This document shows, in pieces, positions 54,871 through 64,000 of a DNA stretch of 64,000 nucleotides. The stretch's first letter is position 1. Every line of letters starts with the position of its first letter. Location: the NCBI GenBank assembly GCA_017303895.1, contig JAFLBF010000019.1, forward strand, positions 1-64,000, in the 5' to 3' direction. The translations under genes and the position numbers were made by a program. Source of the DNA: Bacteroidota bacterium. Its GTDB lineage: Bacteria; Bacteroidota; Bacteroidia; 2-12-FULL-35-15. Under the pieces are notes generated by a model. It had not been told where the DNA came from. It did no database searches and was given only the letters and a program-made list of their open reading frames with translations.

Positions 54871-56235
54871 TTACTTCTTATTCGCATTGAATAATTCCGA
54901 TTTATCCACTTTGTTCACTTCCATAGCATCTTTCAACTGTTTGGAAACCGCACTATATGGGCCGCTAATGATCTCATCACCATCATTCAATCCTGAAACG
55001 ATCTGAATAAAATTATTATCCTGAATACCTGTTTTTACTTTTACCATTTTTGCTTTCCCTTCAGCGTAAACAAACACACACTCTTCGATCTTTATTTCTT
55101 CTTTTGTTTCTTGACCAGATTTATCTTTCTCATCTTTCACTACAATCTCCCCTTCTTCTTCACCACCTTCTTTCATTCCCTTTTTTTCAAATGCAGAACT
55201 GTCGCTACGTGTTGTAACAGCCTGAATAGGAACTGTCACAACATTCTTCGCTTGTTTAGTTTGTATATCAACCGTTGCACTCATTCCCGGACGGAAAGGA
55301 GGGCGATTGTTATTCTCAACCATCAGATCCTGATACGATTCCTGCAGGATACGGATCTTCACTGTAAAATTCGTTACTTGCTCAGCTGTCACACCTGTTG
55401 TATTAGCCGAATTAGCGATCTCTGTTACAATTCCTTTAAATTTTCTTCCCAAGTATGCATCCACTTCGATCAATGAAGTATCATTGTAATGCACACGAAC
55501 AATATCATTCTCATTTACATCTACACTCACTTCCATTTCATTCAAATTTGCTAAACGCATGATCTCTGTTCCTTCCATCTGAGCCGTACCTACTACACGT
55601 TCACCTTTTTCTTTGTTTAACTTAGAAACTGTTCCATTCACAGGAGAATAGATATTGGTCTTTGCTAAATTATCATTCGCTTCTTTCAATGAAGCTTCTG
55701 TACTTTTTACATTGTATTCAGAAGCATTTACACTTTCCTCAGCCGCTTTCACATCCGCTTTTGCTCCTTCATAAGCAGCTTTAGAAGCATCAAAATCAGC
55801 TTGTGAGATAGCACCTTGATCGAATAATTTTTTGTTGCGGTTATAGGTGATCTCCGTATTGGTAAACGATGATTTGATCTGCTCTAAACGTGCTTTCGAA
55901 TTGGCTAGATTGGCTTTTGCACCATTCAATGTTGCTACCATTCTGCTCGAGTTGGATTCATAGATCAACGGATTGATCTTGCACAAAAGATCACCTTTTT
56001 TTACCTGATCCCCTTCTTTTACGTAAAGTTCAACGATCTCACCTGACACATCGGAACTGATCTTTACTTCAACTTCGGGCTGAATTTTTCCGTTGGCAGA
56101 AACCAGCTCCGTGATATTTCTTTTGGCTGCCTTTTCTGTAGTAACATTCAAGGCTGTTGTTCCTGAATTTTTAAAGATCAACACCAATGATAACAACACC
56201 ACACCTCCAATGATTATCCAAATTAACTTTTTCAT
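54871..56235 (-). CDS. RND/ABC efflux periplasmic adaptor (HlyD/MFP family)
   Basis: 454 residues. N-terminal membrane helix (about 4-22), barrel-sandwich hybrid/lipoyl part (SGEIVELYVKEGDQVKKGDLLCKINP and NIYSPVNGTVSKLNKEKGERV), a long coiled-coil hairpin (~95-185), and a beta barrel with a membrane-proximal domain. It contains an unusual Lys/Glu-rich insert (~355-395, KKGMKEGGEEEGEIVVKDEKD). The adaptor bridges an inner-membrane pump and the TolC-like channel encoded 17 bp upstream. No pump is encoded in this window. Confidence 0.92.
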   Translation of the reverse strand: MKKLIWIIIGGVVLLSLVLIFKNSGTTALNVTTEKAAKRNITELVSANGKIQPEVEVKISSDVSGEIVELYVKEGDQVKKGDLLCKINPLIYESNSSRMVATLNGAKANLANSKARLEQIKSSFTNTEITYNRNKKLFDQGAISQADFDASKAAYEGAKADVKAAEESVNASEYNVKSTEASLKEANDNLAKTNIYSPVNGTVSKLNKEKGERVVGTAQMEGTEIMRLANLNEMEVSVDVNENDIVRVHYNDTSLIEVDAYLGRKFKGIVTEIANSANTTGVTAEQVTNFTVKIRILQESYQDLMVENNNRPPFRPGMSATVDIQTKQAKNVVTVPIQAVTTRSDSSAFEKKGMKEGGEEEGEIVVKDEKDKSGQETKEEIKIEECVFVYAEGKAKMVKVKTGIQDNNFIQIVSGLNDGDEIISGPYSAVSKQLKDAMEVNKVDKSELFNANKK

Positions 56236-56252
56236 GTATGTATCTTATTAAA

Positions 56253-57692
56253 TTATAATTTCAATGGTTTTCCTTGATAAAAATCAAGCACTTTTGTTTT
56301 GAAAACAAATTCATATTTTGCTTGCAACAAGTCGCTTTGCGCTTTTATCAATTTATTTTTTGCATCGTTATAGTCGTTTGTATTTACCATTCCAACATCA
56401 AATTTTTGTTGTGTATACTTAAACGACTCTTCCATTGCTTCAACAGCTTTCAGTGTAGCATTGTATTTTTTCAAACCTGCACTTGCATCGGCATAGGCTT
56501 GCTGAATATTTTTTTGCACCTGAAGTTTGGTGGATTCAACAGTATATTGAGCGCTCCATTTTTGGATACGTGCTCTATCAATTGAAGCCTTCGTTTGAAA
56601 GCGATTAAAGATCGGAACCGTTAAAAAGAATCCGAATGATTTGTTTACGTTGTTATTATACTGATCTGTGAATGGTGTTTTTTCCATTTCAGGATTTGAA
56701 AAATAAGGCGTTAAAACAGTATCACCGGATGAAGTAAGATCGCCATTCGGACCATAACCAAGAAAATTAGGGGTACCTACCATCCGCTGGCTCAATCCGG
56801 AATAACCGGTACCATAAGAAGCGCTGAAGGTTAATCGTGGGCTCAATCCTCCCCAGGCAACATCTAAACCTTTATCCGCACTTTTCACTTTAAACTCAGC
56901 ACTTTTAATTTCAGGTAAAGCAGTAACCGCACTGTTATACACTTGCGCTGGGTTCACATCCAGAAGTGCTTGTCCCGCCACATTTAGTTCAGGCTTAACG
57001 ATACTAAAACCTTCTGTTGAGTTCAGATTTAACAGTTGTGCCAATGATAAGTAAGCAATGTCTAATTGATTTTGAGAATTTGTATAGTTCAGCTCTTCCT
57101 GAGCCAATTGAGCTTTTATGTCCAACAAGGTTCCATTGGCAACCGATCCTGCCTCCACCAATTTTTTAGTACGTTCAACCTGAGCAGCGGTAATCCCCAT
57201 TTGATTTTTAGAATTATCCACCGCTTCCATGGCATACAACACTTGAAGATAAGCTGTTGCGATATTCAACGCCACATCATTCTTCATTTTATCCACATCG
57301 TATTTGCTGGCCAAATACGTATATCGATTTTGTTGAATGGTATTAATATTTTGCAAACCACTGAACAATGTAACATCTGTACTTAAACCAAAATTTTGAG
57401 AAAGCACTTGTGCATCCGCAAATTGGTTAGTAAAACGGTCGATCGTACGTCCGATGTTATAAGAGTGAGAAGCACTGGCATTCAGCGATGGAAGAAGATT
57501 TGCCTGACTCTGTGTTAAATTAACTTTACTCAGATCGGTATTTAATTCCGATTGTTTGATCTGAATATTGTTTTTCAGCGCATGATCAATGCACTGCTCC
57601 AATGTCATGGCGGAAAAATTCTTTTGCTCTTGTGCAAATAGAATATTTACCCAAAAGAATAACAAAAATGCTATTCGAAACGATAGACTCAT
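56253..57692 (-). CDS. TolC family outer membrane efflux protein
   Basis: 479 residues. The signal peptide ends at LFAQ. Two outer membrane factor repeats follow, each with long helices and a beta segment (LEQCIDHALKNNIQIKQSELN; SHSYNIGRTIDRFTNQF; SASYGTGYSG). The C-terminal helices include KFDVGMVNTNDYNDAKNKL. It forms a trimeric channel-tunnel for type I or RND efflux together with the adaptor downstream, its operon partner. Confidence 0.93.
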   Translation of the reverse strand: MSLSFRIAFLLFFWVNILFAQEQKNFSAMTLEQCIDHALKNNIQIKQSELNTDLSKVNLTQSQANLLPSLNASASHSYNIGRTIDRFTNQFADAQVLSQNFGLSTDVTLFSGLQNINTIQQNRYTYLASKYDVDKMKNDVALNIATAYLQVLYAMEAVDNSKNQMGITAAQVERTKKLVEAGSVANGTLLDIKAQLAQEELNYTNSQNQLDIAYLSLAQLLNLNSTEGFSIVKPELNVAGQALLDVNPAQVYNSAVTALPEIKSAEFKVKSADKGLDVAWGGLSPRLTFSASYGTGYSGLSQRMVGTPNFLGYGPNGDLTSSGDTVLTPYFSNPEMEKTPFTDQYNNNVNKSFGFFLTVPIFNRFQTKASIDRARIQKWSAQYTVESTKLQVQKNIQQAYADASAGLKKYNATLKAVEAMEESFKYTQQKFDVGMVNTNDYNDAKNKLIKAQSDLLQAKYEFVFKTKVLDFYQGKPLKL

Positions 57693-57785
57693 GAAACAAA
57701 TTTAATGATAGAATTGACCATAAAGATAGAGAAATTAAGGTCAAAAACGGAAAATTTTTATTCCGGTTCAAAAGGCTATTTTCAT

Positions 57786-57793
57786 TAGCTTTG
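57786..57793 (+). promoter_or_regulatory. -7 box of the SemiSWEET gene
   Basis: TAGCTTTG fits TAnnTTTG, 16 bp before the ATG. No clear -33 box. Confidence 0.5.
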
Positions 57794-57809
57794 CAGGAAA
57801 CAATTACTC

Positions 57810-58064
57810 ATGGATATCACCACGATCATCGGCCTTTTAGCCGCCACTTGCACCACCGCTTCTTTTGTTCCTCAAGTAGTTCAGATATTAAAGACCAAAA
57901 ACACTCAAGGCATTTCACTGGGGATGTATGTGATCTTCACCTTCGGGATCGCCTGCTGGCTGGTGTATGGATTCTACCTGAATGAATTACCGATCATCAT
58001 TGCCAATTCAATTACATTGATCCTGGCGGGCACTATTCTGATCTTTAAGATCAAGCACGGTTAG
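57810..58064 (+). CDS. SemiSWEET family sugar transporter
   Basis: 84 residues, exactly the size of bacterial SemiSWEETs. Three membrane helices with the PQ-loop motif FVPQVVQILKTKNTQGIS in the first, then the GIACWLVYGFYLNELPIIIAN segment. It should work as a dimer that lets sugars pass along the gradient. The start could also be earlier in other frames, but only this one gives the family protein. The stop overlaps the convergent cytochrome gene by 4 bp. Confidence 0.93.
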   Translation: MDITTIIGLLAATCTTASFVPQVVQILKTKNTQGISLGMYVIFTFGIACWLVYGFYLNELPIIIANSITLILAGTILIFKIKHG

Positions 58065-58426
58065 GGCTTAAATTCCAGTCCGCTTCTTTCCTTGTATTTT
58101 AGAAATGTCATGATCAAACCTAACTCCTCCTCTGTTACTACTGTATCCTGCAATTGATCTTCATGCTTCATATTGGTTACCCTCAATTCATAGCCTTTTA
58201 ATTGTTCCGCTTTAAAATCGGGGATCAGGATCCTGTTTTTTACTTTTTTAGAATGACATTTTGCACAATTCAAATTATATAGAATTTGTCCTTTGTCGCA
58301 TTGTTCAGTATATGCTTTTTGAACATATTCCGGCATTGCATTAGGGAAGATGTACTGCGCTTTCTGGTTGATCGTACAACTAACGATCAATAAGATAAAA
58401 AATAGTAAATAAGGTGTTGCTTTCAT
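58061..58426 (-). CDS. Monohaem c-type cytochrome, probable lipoprotein
   Basis: 121 residues. The N-terminal LLFFILLIVSC gives a lipobox with Cys17 as acylation site. The haem motif CAKCH is at 54-58 (NLNCAKCHSK), and a later Met (TNMKHEDQLQ) may be the sixth ligand. A small electron carrier anchored to the membrane. The gene begins at the last base of the MauG-like gene (1-bp stop/start overlap), so the pair likely exchange electrons. Confidence 0.85.
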   Translation of the reverse strand: MKATPYLLFFILLIVSCTINQKAQYIFPNAMPEYVQKAYTEQCDKGQILYNLNCAKCHSKKVKNRILIPDFKAEQLKGYELRVTNMKHEDQLQDTVVTEEELGLIMTFLKYKERSGLEFKP

Positions 58427-60339
58427 TAATATTCTCCTCCAACTTTTCTAGTATTTAAACTCTTTATTTTCGAAACCGGTAACTTTTCAGGAGTACTCTC
58501 AAATGGTATTTTCTCCGTTAAAGAATTCATAAATGTGATCAATTGATTTTTTTCGATGTCAGTCAAAAGCAGAGAGTCAGAAGAAAGCGTTTGATTCTCT
58601 ACAACAAGTCCCCTACCCGCACCGCCTCCAGCATTATAAAAATCAATCACCTCCATTAATGAGTCAAACACGCCATTATGCATATAAGGTTTTGTCATAG
58701 CAATATTCCTTATGGTTCCCGTCCGGAAAGCATTCATTGTTTCAACTGCCGGGTTTATCAAATAACGTCCTTTGTCATCACTCAATCTCTTATAAGTCTT
58801 ATCTGCAGGCACTCCTAACACTTCAAATTCAGAGCCTATATAAGGTGGTTTTACTCCATTAAAAAACGGAACAAAATGGCAGGTAGCACACTGTGCCTTA
58901 CTCATAAAAACATTGAACCCTTTTTTTGCAGATTCATCAATAGATTTATTATTGTTCATTGCCTCATCAAATGGAGAGTAATAATTACTAAATTTTGAAT
59001 AATAGATACTCAATGCAGAAGTGATATGATTCATATTTATAGATTTCTCCTGTGGTGTAAGCTTTAAAAATTTTTTAAAGGCTATTTTGTATTCGTCACA
59101 ACTCAGGATCTTTTCAATAATCTCTTTTTCATTCCCATTGAGTTCCATAGGATTAGTAATAACATCCAGCCCTTGACCAGTAAGCGTAATGTGTTTGCCA
59201 TCCTGCATAAGCAAATGATTGTATTCAGCATTGACCAAACTAGGTGTATTTCGGGGCAATAAGTTAATGTGATCGAATTGAAGAGAAGCTGTATTAAGGG
59301 TATCCGCAAAAAATTGAGTGGGTGAATGACAAGAAGCACAGCTGCGCTGATTATTTCCTGACAATAATGGGTCATAGAACAGTTTTTTCCCAATCGCTTC
59401 AATCTCTGTTAATACTTTCAAATCATTTACTCTGATAAAAACACCCTTTGTATTTTGCCCATTATACAAGGATTTACTAAAGATAGACGTAGCATTTTTG
59501 TTTAAAGAAAAATCGATCATGCTTCGAGAAACAATATGATAGTCTTTAATCATTTTTTGATTCAATCCGTATAGCGGATTTACATAATCTTTAATGAAAG
59601 TATAATGGTCAAATAAATCATAACTAGTAGATTGTTTCTCAACAAACAAAACAGTTTTTGCGTATAGATCCAGGTATTCACTACTTAAAGAAGTATTAGG
59701 GAATGATTCATTAAAAACTTGATAGATCTCATTTGTTGATCTAAGCATAAATAATAACTCCTTGATGACATTATCTGTATTAGGACATTCGAAGCCGCTT
59801 GTATAAATAGCAGCAAGATTTAAAAGATACAGCCTATTACACAAATAAAAATGGTCAGGGGTATTTAAATTTTTTGTGATCGAGTCGGCCTCATAAGTTG
59901 CCAATGAAACCAAGGAGGAGTCGATCAAGCCCAATAATGTAGCTTTATCTAGCCGTTCTTCTTCCAGGTATAACTCCGCAATAGTAAGTCCAGCACCTAT
60001 TCTCTTATAAGGTTTTTCAAATTTTTCAAAAACTTCTGTTTCCCATTCGACCGGCAAGGGACCATTGATCTTTTTGTAAACAGTAGGCTCTAAGTAACGT
60101 AACCAAAAATCAATTTTCTTTAATGCGAGCCGGGATTTCTCGATTTCAATTCTAATTTTTTTTATATGATCAGAAGAAGTAAGATCAGATTGTCCTATTT
60201 TTTGCAACAGCAGTTCCTGACTTTTTTTAAAATTTTCCAGATCATAATTGTATTTATCGTTATACGAAGACCGTAAACCTGTAAAAGAGATGAGGACAAT
60301 TGTCCCTATTAAAAAGGAACAGGAAATTAATTTTTTCAT
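58426..60339 (-). CDS. Di-haem cytochrome c peroxidase/MauG-like protein with long N-terminal domain
   Basis: 637 residues, about twice the size of plain CcpA enzymes. Residues 1-20 are an N-terminal signal/anchor. Residues ~30-290 are a helical domain I do not recognise with confidence. Residues ~300-620 are the CCP/MauG unit, with haem motifs CASCH (334-338) and CATCH (484-488), and the segment GTIRNIAMTKPYMHNGVFDSLMEVIDFYN near the end. The family reduces peroxide or performs oxidative protein modification in the periplasm. It is cotranscribed with the small cytochrome lipoprotein downstream. Confidence 0.88.
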   Translation of the reverse strand: MKKLISCSFLIGTIVLISFTGLRSSYNDKYNYDLENFKKSQELLLQKIGQSDLTSSDHIKKIRIEIEKSRLALKKIDFWLRYLEPTVYKKINGPLPVEWETEVFEKFEKPYKRIGAGLTIAELYLEEERLDKATLLGLIDSSLVSLATYEADSITKNLNTPDHFYLCNRLYLLNLAAIYTSGFECPNTDNVIKELLFMLRSTNEIYQVFNESFPNTSLSSEYLDLYAKTVLFVEKQSTSYDLFDHYTFIKDYVNPLYGLNQKMIKDYHIVSRSMIDFSLNKNATSIFSKSLYNGQNTKGVFIRVNDLKVLTEIEAIGKKLFYDPLLSGNNQRSCASCHSPTQFFADTLNTASLQFDHINLLPRNTPSLVNAEYNHLLMQDGKHITLTGQGLDVITNPMELNGNEKEIIEKILSCDEYKIAFKKFLKLTPQEKSINMNHITSALSIYYSKFSNYYSPFDEAMNNNKSIDESAKKGFNVFMSKAQCATCHFVPFFNGVKPPYIGSEFEVLGVPADKTYKRLSDDKGRYLINPAVETMNAFRTGTIRNIAMTKPYMHNGVFDSLMEVIDFYNAGGGAGRGLVVENQTLSSDSLLLTDIEKNQLITFMNSLTEKIPFESTPEKLPVSKIKSLNTRKVGGEY

Positions 60340-60445
60340 TTAAAAAACTATAAAACCTAGCAATTTATTTATGAGGTAAAATTCGGGGCTTAACGTGAAA
60401 TAGGTGTAATAGAATTTTTAAATAAAAATCAACTAAACGTTACTA

Positions 60446-60478
60446 AAAAAGAATGCAGAGGCATTTGCCTCTGCATTC
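60446..60478 (-). terminator. Terminator of the phytase-like/T9SS gene
   Basis: GAATGCAGAGGCA (60451-60463), loop TT, TGCCTCTGCATTC (60466-60478). On the minus strand the stem is followed by TTTTTT. It lies 26 bp after the stop at 60504. Confidence 0.92.
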
Positions 60479-60503
60479 ATCTCTAAACTAATATAACCCA
60501 ACC

Positions 60504-63500
60504 TTATTTATTTTCAATGATTCGTGTAATATACACTTCTCCATTCATGATGACTTTCACTAAATAAACTCCCGAAGAGAATCCCATTTGTTTAGCCCCA
60601 AATTTATAGATGTGTTCTCCCGGTTGCATTCTAGAATTAGCAAGGGAAGTTATCTTTTCACCCAATACATTGTAAACTTCTATCGACACCTCAGATTCAC
60701 TTTGTAAATTCAGCGTTATCGCTGTAAATTCAGAGTATGGATTTGGATATACGTTTACTGCGTTTTCATTTGAAGAAGCCGCAATAGATGTAACCGTTAA
60801 GTTAGTGATCGCAGATTCTGCTTCACATCCTGCAGCATTTCCTGTTACAACGGTGTAGTCTCCACTAGCAGTAGCAGTATAAGACTGAGATGTAGCACCA
60901 CTAATTAATACACCATCTAAATACCATTGATATGAATCAGCAAATGTAGAAGTTAAAACATTTCCTGAAACACTAATCAAAGGTGTAGCAGGTAAAGAGT
61001 TTAAACTAACTGAATTAACTGCAGAAGTATTTGAACATCCATTTGCATCGGTAACTTGAACCGTGTAATTTCCTGCAGTATAAACAGTGATTGACTGTGA
61101 TGTTGCTCCTGTTGACCATAAATAAGTTGACGAAACAGGTGCTGTAAACACTACAGAATCTCCAGGACAGAAGGTTGTATTTCCGCTTGTTGTTACTAGC
61201 GCATTTGGAACTGTACACACTCCATTACCTTGCACTAAATAATCGTATGCAGCTTCATTATAATCATTGTTATTTACAACTATGCTGGCCGTACGAACAC
61301 CTGTAGCAGATGGCGTAAATTGAACTGAGATCAATTGAGAAGCATTTGCTGCAATTGTTAATGGCAATGAAGGAGCATTAACAACTGAAAAGTCAGAAGC
61401 ATTTGTACCAGCAATGGTTAATGAATTAACAACTAAGCTACCTGGACCTTCATTAGTGATTTTATAGGTTCTAACTAAATTTGTATTGATTGTAACAGAA
61501 CCGTAATTAGTACTATCTGCTGATGATGGAGTAAGATCGCCATCGTTAATGATAACATTGTTACCCGCAACATTAATTTCCGGATTTGCATAATAAGTTG
61601 CCGGGTTGTAGAACGCTAATAATTGTCCGCCTTCAGCAACTTCTGTATTTCCAAAGTTGTAATGTGCTTGGTCAAATAATAAGAACTTACCTGCACCCAA
61701 TATGCCTTGCATGTCAATGATCCCTGATGACTCCTCATCTTGTGTTAAGAAGCTTGAACCACCTGTTAAGAATCGGTCTGGATTATGAGTTCCTATTTCT
61801 ACTATTGCATCTGTTGCAATGGTATATTGCCATACTTTTGCTAAATGTGTTTGATTACCCGGATCTTCTTGCATCAACACGTGACCATAATTGTCGATCG
61901 TTAAATTATCCAACATCTTTTGTCCTTCTGTTCCATCCAACACTGCTGTGATCGTTCCACCCAATTCCGGCATCAACACATTTGTAAAATGTAGTTTCCA
62001 TAAACGGCTTGGACTTGTAAATGAGTTAGTCGTTACAAAATAAAAGTCATTCGGATTAGATGGATCCCATGCACCATCTTCTGGACGTAAGAACGTTGTT
62101 ACACCTGCTGTATTACTTGCTGTGTTTATTGCAGCACCTGTCATGTTTTGAACTTGACCTAGATCTGCCAATGTAAATGTTGTACCTGCAGAAGGAATAC
62201 TTCCACTTGTTTCTGCCAATAAACCTGTTACAGCTACACCGTATAATCTTCCATTACTTAAACCCGCCTTTTCAATCTCTGTGCCTGTATTGGTTTTTGT
62301 TCCTATGTAAAAATAAACTTGCCCTGGAGTTGCATCATCCATTCCGGCTACTACTGTTTTATCGCCTGAGCTTGGACATGCTACATTATTTTCTGAACTA
62401 AATTTTCCTAAGTATGGTAATTCATAACTTACACCCGCATTTGGTCCACTTGCAATGTGAGCAAACATTCTTCCTTCCGGACCACTTTCTTCACCATTCA
62501 TAAAGATACGCTCTTGTGTTCCTAAACCTGTTGCCGAATTATAAAATGCTGACACTGCAGGTAGATCTGCTGAACAAAAACGACCAAAACCGGTTGTCAT
62601 TGGACTTCCTGAATTATAAGTTGTATAACCTGTTCCGTTCCATAAGTTTACAGATTGAATTAAATCTGTACCACTTACTACCGACAAATTATTTTTATTG
62701 ATCACCCATTTTGATACAAACGCACCTGTTGAACCATGTGCACGTACAACACCTGCTGTTGCACCCATTTCATGATTCATCAACAATGTAAATGTTCCAT
62801 CATTATTATCATACGCTCCTAAACCATCGCCCAATCCCGCTAACTTATATGAACCTACGGTTTCACCTGCCGATAAAATAGAAGTGAATGTTGCACCAGG
62901 AATACTTGGTAATAAATAAGGTGTTTGAATTGTACTTGGACCTGTTACACCTTGACTCAGCAATGGTTCAACAGATTGAAAATTAGAAAGTTTATTCGCG
63001 CCTGATAAACGGTAAGTAACAACATGACTTAGGTTAGTCGTTGCAACAGCAACTCCATCTTCAGCCCCACCTAAAGTGGTTTGACCATAATCATTATCAT
63101 TACCAATAGCAATTGTACTATCATTAATAATCGCTAATCCTTCAGCTTTATCTAAAACTGGATCCCAGCCGTTGGCTAATAGATCCATAAACAATGTTTT
63201 TGTTACAGGAGTAATTCCATTTGCAGTTAAACCTGTAGCATCTACTAACGCTTCTAAAGTTACACCACTATATAAACCGGAAGTAACGTTTGTTGCACCG
63301 GAGATGTTAATCATATACATCCTTTTGATGTCAGATGTTCCACGTGCTGCAGCTTCCAAAACTAAAAATTCGTTATTGTTAATAGCTACCATATCCCCGA
63401 TCTTCCAGTCTCTCAATCGAATTTGGTTTCCACCCGATCCAATGATCCCATCATTTAAATAAACAAACATACGTTGTGCATTTGTAACAGGGTCAATTTC

Positions 63501-64000
63501 AAGAATACGATGTATTCTTGTGTTTTCACCAACACTTTGTGTAGGAAATAAAATAGGACTTTGTATAATTGCATATACTTTTCCATTAGGTGCTATAGCA
63601 ATTCCTTCAAAACCTCTATTGTTTTTTCTGTATTTAAATACAGTATCAATTGCCATGTCTTCCGGCTGTGCTCCCGGCAAGTTTGCATAAGGAGTATAAC
63701 GTTTCATAACAACACCATTCGGTGCCACTTTCCATATTGTTGGTCCACCTTCCTCACAGATCCAGAAATTACCATCTCTATCAACAGCAATTCCCTCTGA
63801 ATCAATTCCCCAGATGTCTTTAGCTGCTATCTTCGATGCAAAATTTGCACAATCCTGAACAGTATCAGTAGATGCAACCTCTGCTGCAGTGCTACCGTAA
63901 CCCGTAGGATTAATGATACCTGTAGCGGTAGTTCCACCCGGACGTTTTAAAGGAATCGTTTGCAATATCTGAATAGAATCTCCATTCACACGAATTCGGT
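60504..64000 (-). CDS. Secreted phytase-like / PhoX-like protein with T9SS type A tail, 5' partial
   Basis: The frame continues past the right edge; the visible part is over 1160 residues. From the visible N-terminus: an esterase-like phytase domain (GIAVDRDGNFWICEEGGPTIW, NRGFEGIAIAPNGKVYA). Then a PhoX-like beta-propeller section (GDGLGAYDNNDGTFTLLMNHEMG, and SSENNVACPSSGDKTVV). Next a choice-of-anchor-type domain (ISVQFTPSATGVRTASIVVNNND) and an Ig-like module of the same kind as in the left-edge adhesin (FCPGDSVVFTAP, LWSTGATSQSI). The C-terminal ~75 residues (VYPNPYSEFTAI to RIIENK) are a T9SS type A sorting domain. It is likely an extracellular phosphatase/phytase; catalytic residues are not established here. 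Confidence 0.85.
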   Translation of the reverse strand, partial: RIRVNGDSIQILQTIPLKRPGGTTATGIINPTGYGSTAAEVASTDTVQDCANFASKIAAKDIWGIDSEGIAVDRDGNFWICEEGGPTIWKVAPNGVVMKRYTPYANLPGAQPEDMAIDTVFKYRKNNRGFEGIAIAPNGKVYAIIQSPILFPTQSVGENTRIHRILEIDPVTNAQRMFVYLNDGIIGSGGNQIRLRDWKIGDMVAINNNEFLVLEAAARGTSDIKRMYMINISGATNVTSGLYSGVTLEALVDATGLTANGITPVTKTLFMDLLANGWDPVLDKAEGLAIINDSTIAIGNDNDYGQTTLGGAEDGVAVATTNLSHVVTYRLSGANKLSNFQSVEPLLSQGVTGPSTIQTPYLLPSIPGATFTSILSAGETVGSYKLAGLGDGLGAYDNNDGTFTLLMNHEMGATAGVVRAHGSTGAFVSKWVINKNNLSVVSGTDLIQSVNLWNGTGYTTYNSGSPMTTGFGRFCSADLPAVSAFYNSATGLGTQERIFMNGEESGPEGRMFAHIASGPNAGVSYELPYLGKFSSENNVACPSSGDKTVVAGMDDATPGQVYFYIGTKTNTGTEIEKAGLSNGRLYGVAVTGLLAETSGSIPSAGTTFTLADLGQVQNMTGAAINTASNTAGVTTFLRPEDGAWDPSNPNDFYFVTTNSFTSPSRLWKLHFTNVLMPELGGTITAVLDGTEGQKMLDNLTIDNYGHVLMQEDPGNQTHLAKVWQYTIATDAIVEIGTHNPDRFLTGGSSFLTQDEESSGIIDMQGILGAGKFLLFDQAHYNFGNTEVAEGGQLLAFYNPATYYANPEINVAGNNVIINDGDLTPSSADSTNYGSVTINTNLVRTYKITNEGPGSLVVNSLTIAGTNASDFSVVNAPSLPLTIAANASQLISVQFTPSATGVRTASIVVNNNDYNEAAYDYLVQGNGVCTVPNALVTTSGNTTFCPGDSVVFTAPVSSTYLWSTGATSQSITVYTAGNYTVQVTDANGCSNTSAVNSVSLNSLPATPLISVSGNVLTSTFADSYQWYLDGVLISGATSQSYTATASGDYTVVTGNAAGCEAESAITNLTVTSIAASSNENAVNVYPNPYSEFTAITLNLQSESEVSIEVYNVLGEKITSLANSRMQPGEHIYKFGAKQMGFSSGVYLVKVIMNGEVYITRIIENK

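Overview
The window is chromosomal DNA of a Bacteroidota bacterium. Evidence: two proteins end in type IX secretion (T9SS) sorting domains (one gliding-motility/SprB-like type B, one type A). Several promoters match the Bacteroidota sigma-A pattern TTTG-N18-19-TAnnTTTG. The window also has a GT117/DUF2723 membrane protein, a TPR-OmpA hybrid and AT-rich intergenic DNA with few Shine-Dalgarno sites. The family or genus cannot be fixed from the sequence alone.

Layout. 1-4133: the 3' part of a huge repetitive adhesin. 4394-4467: tRNA-Ala(GGC). 4757-15803: ordinary genes (S9 peptidase, TPR/OmpA protein, small conserved protein, HrpB helicase, an M16 peptidase pair). 15958-17755: a compact minus-strand operon of a GHKL-type ATPase, a STAS-like DUF4325 protein and a PIN-domain protein. 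17895-30793: a 12.9-kb integrative element inserted in the 3' end of tRNA-Gln(TTG) and bounded by exact 14-bp direct repeats. 31013-41396: GT117 protein, polysaccharide deacetylase, a GIY-YIG gene between interspersed repeats, Mfd, a histidine kinase and a fatty acid desaturase. 41477-54864: small membrane protein, MacB-like permease, PurH, the complete mreB-mreC-mreD-mrdA(PBP2)-rodA elongasome cluster, a DUF255 protein and TsaB. 54871-64000: an RND adaptor/TolC pair, SemiSWEET, a cytochrome c/MauG-like pair, and the 3' part of a secreted phytase-like/PhoX-like protein with a T9SS tail.

The integrative element carries, from attL: a 110-aa unknown protein, a second GHKL-ATPase + DUF4325 pair, a terminator, and a tight three-gene operon. 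That operon encodes a helicase-less type ISP-like restriction-modification protein, a putative AbiC-family abortive infection protein and a protein with two tandem DUF262 domains. After an iteron-like repeat array come, on the opposite strand, a RepA-like ATPase, a small protein, an excisionase-type HTH protein, a further small protein and the tyrosine integrase next to attR. No relaxase or conjugation gene is present, so this looks like a small defence-bearing genomic island. The restriction-modification gene contains a run of nine G residues, which suggests phase variation.

The most interesting point is that two diverged copies of the same two-protein module (N-terminal STAS-like region plus GHKL ATPase, with a small STAS-like DUF4325 partner) face away from each other on the two sides of attL. 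One lies outside the element and is translationally coupled to a PIN-domain protein; the other is inside the element next to phage-defence genes. By analogy with SpoIIAA/SpoIIAB-type partner switching, this may be an ATP-dependent switch controlling an RNase effector. That is inference.
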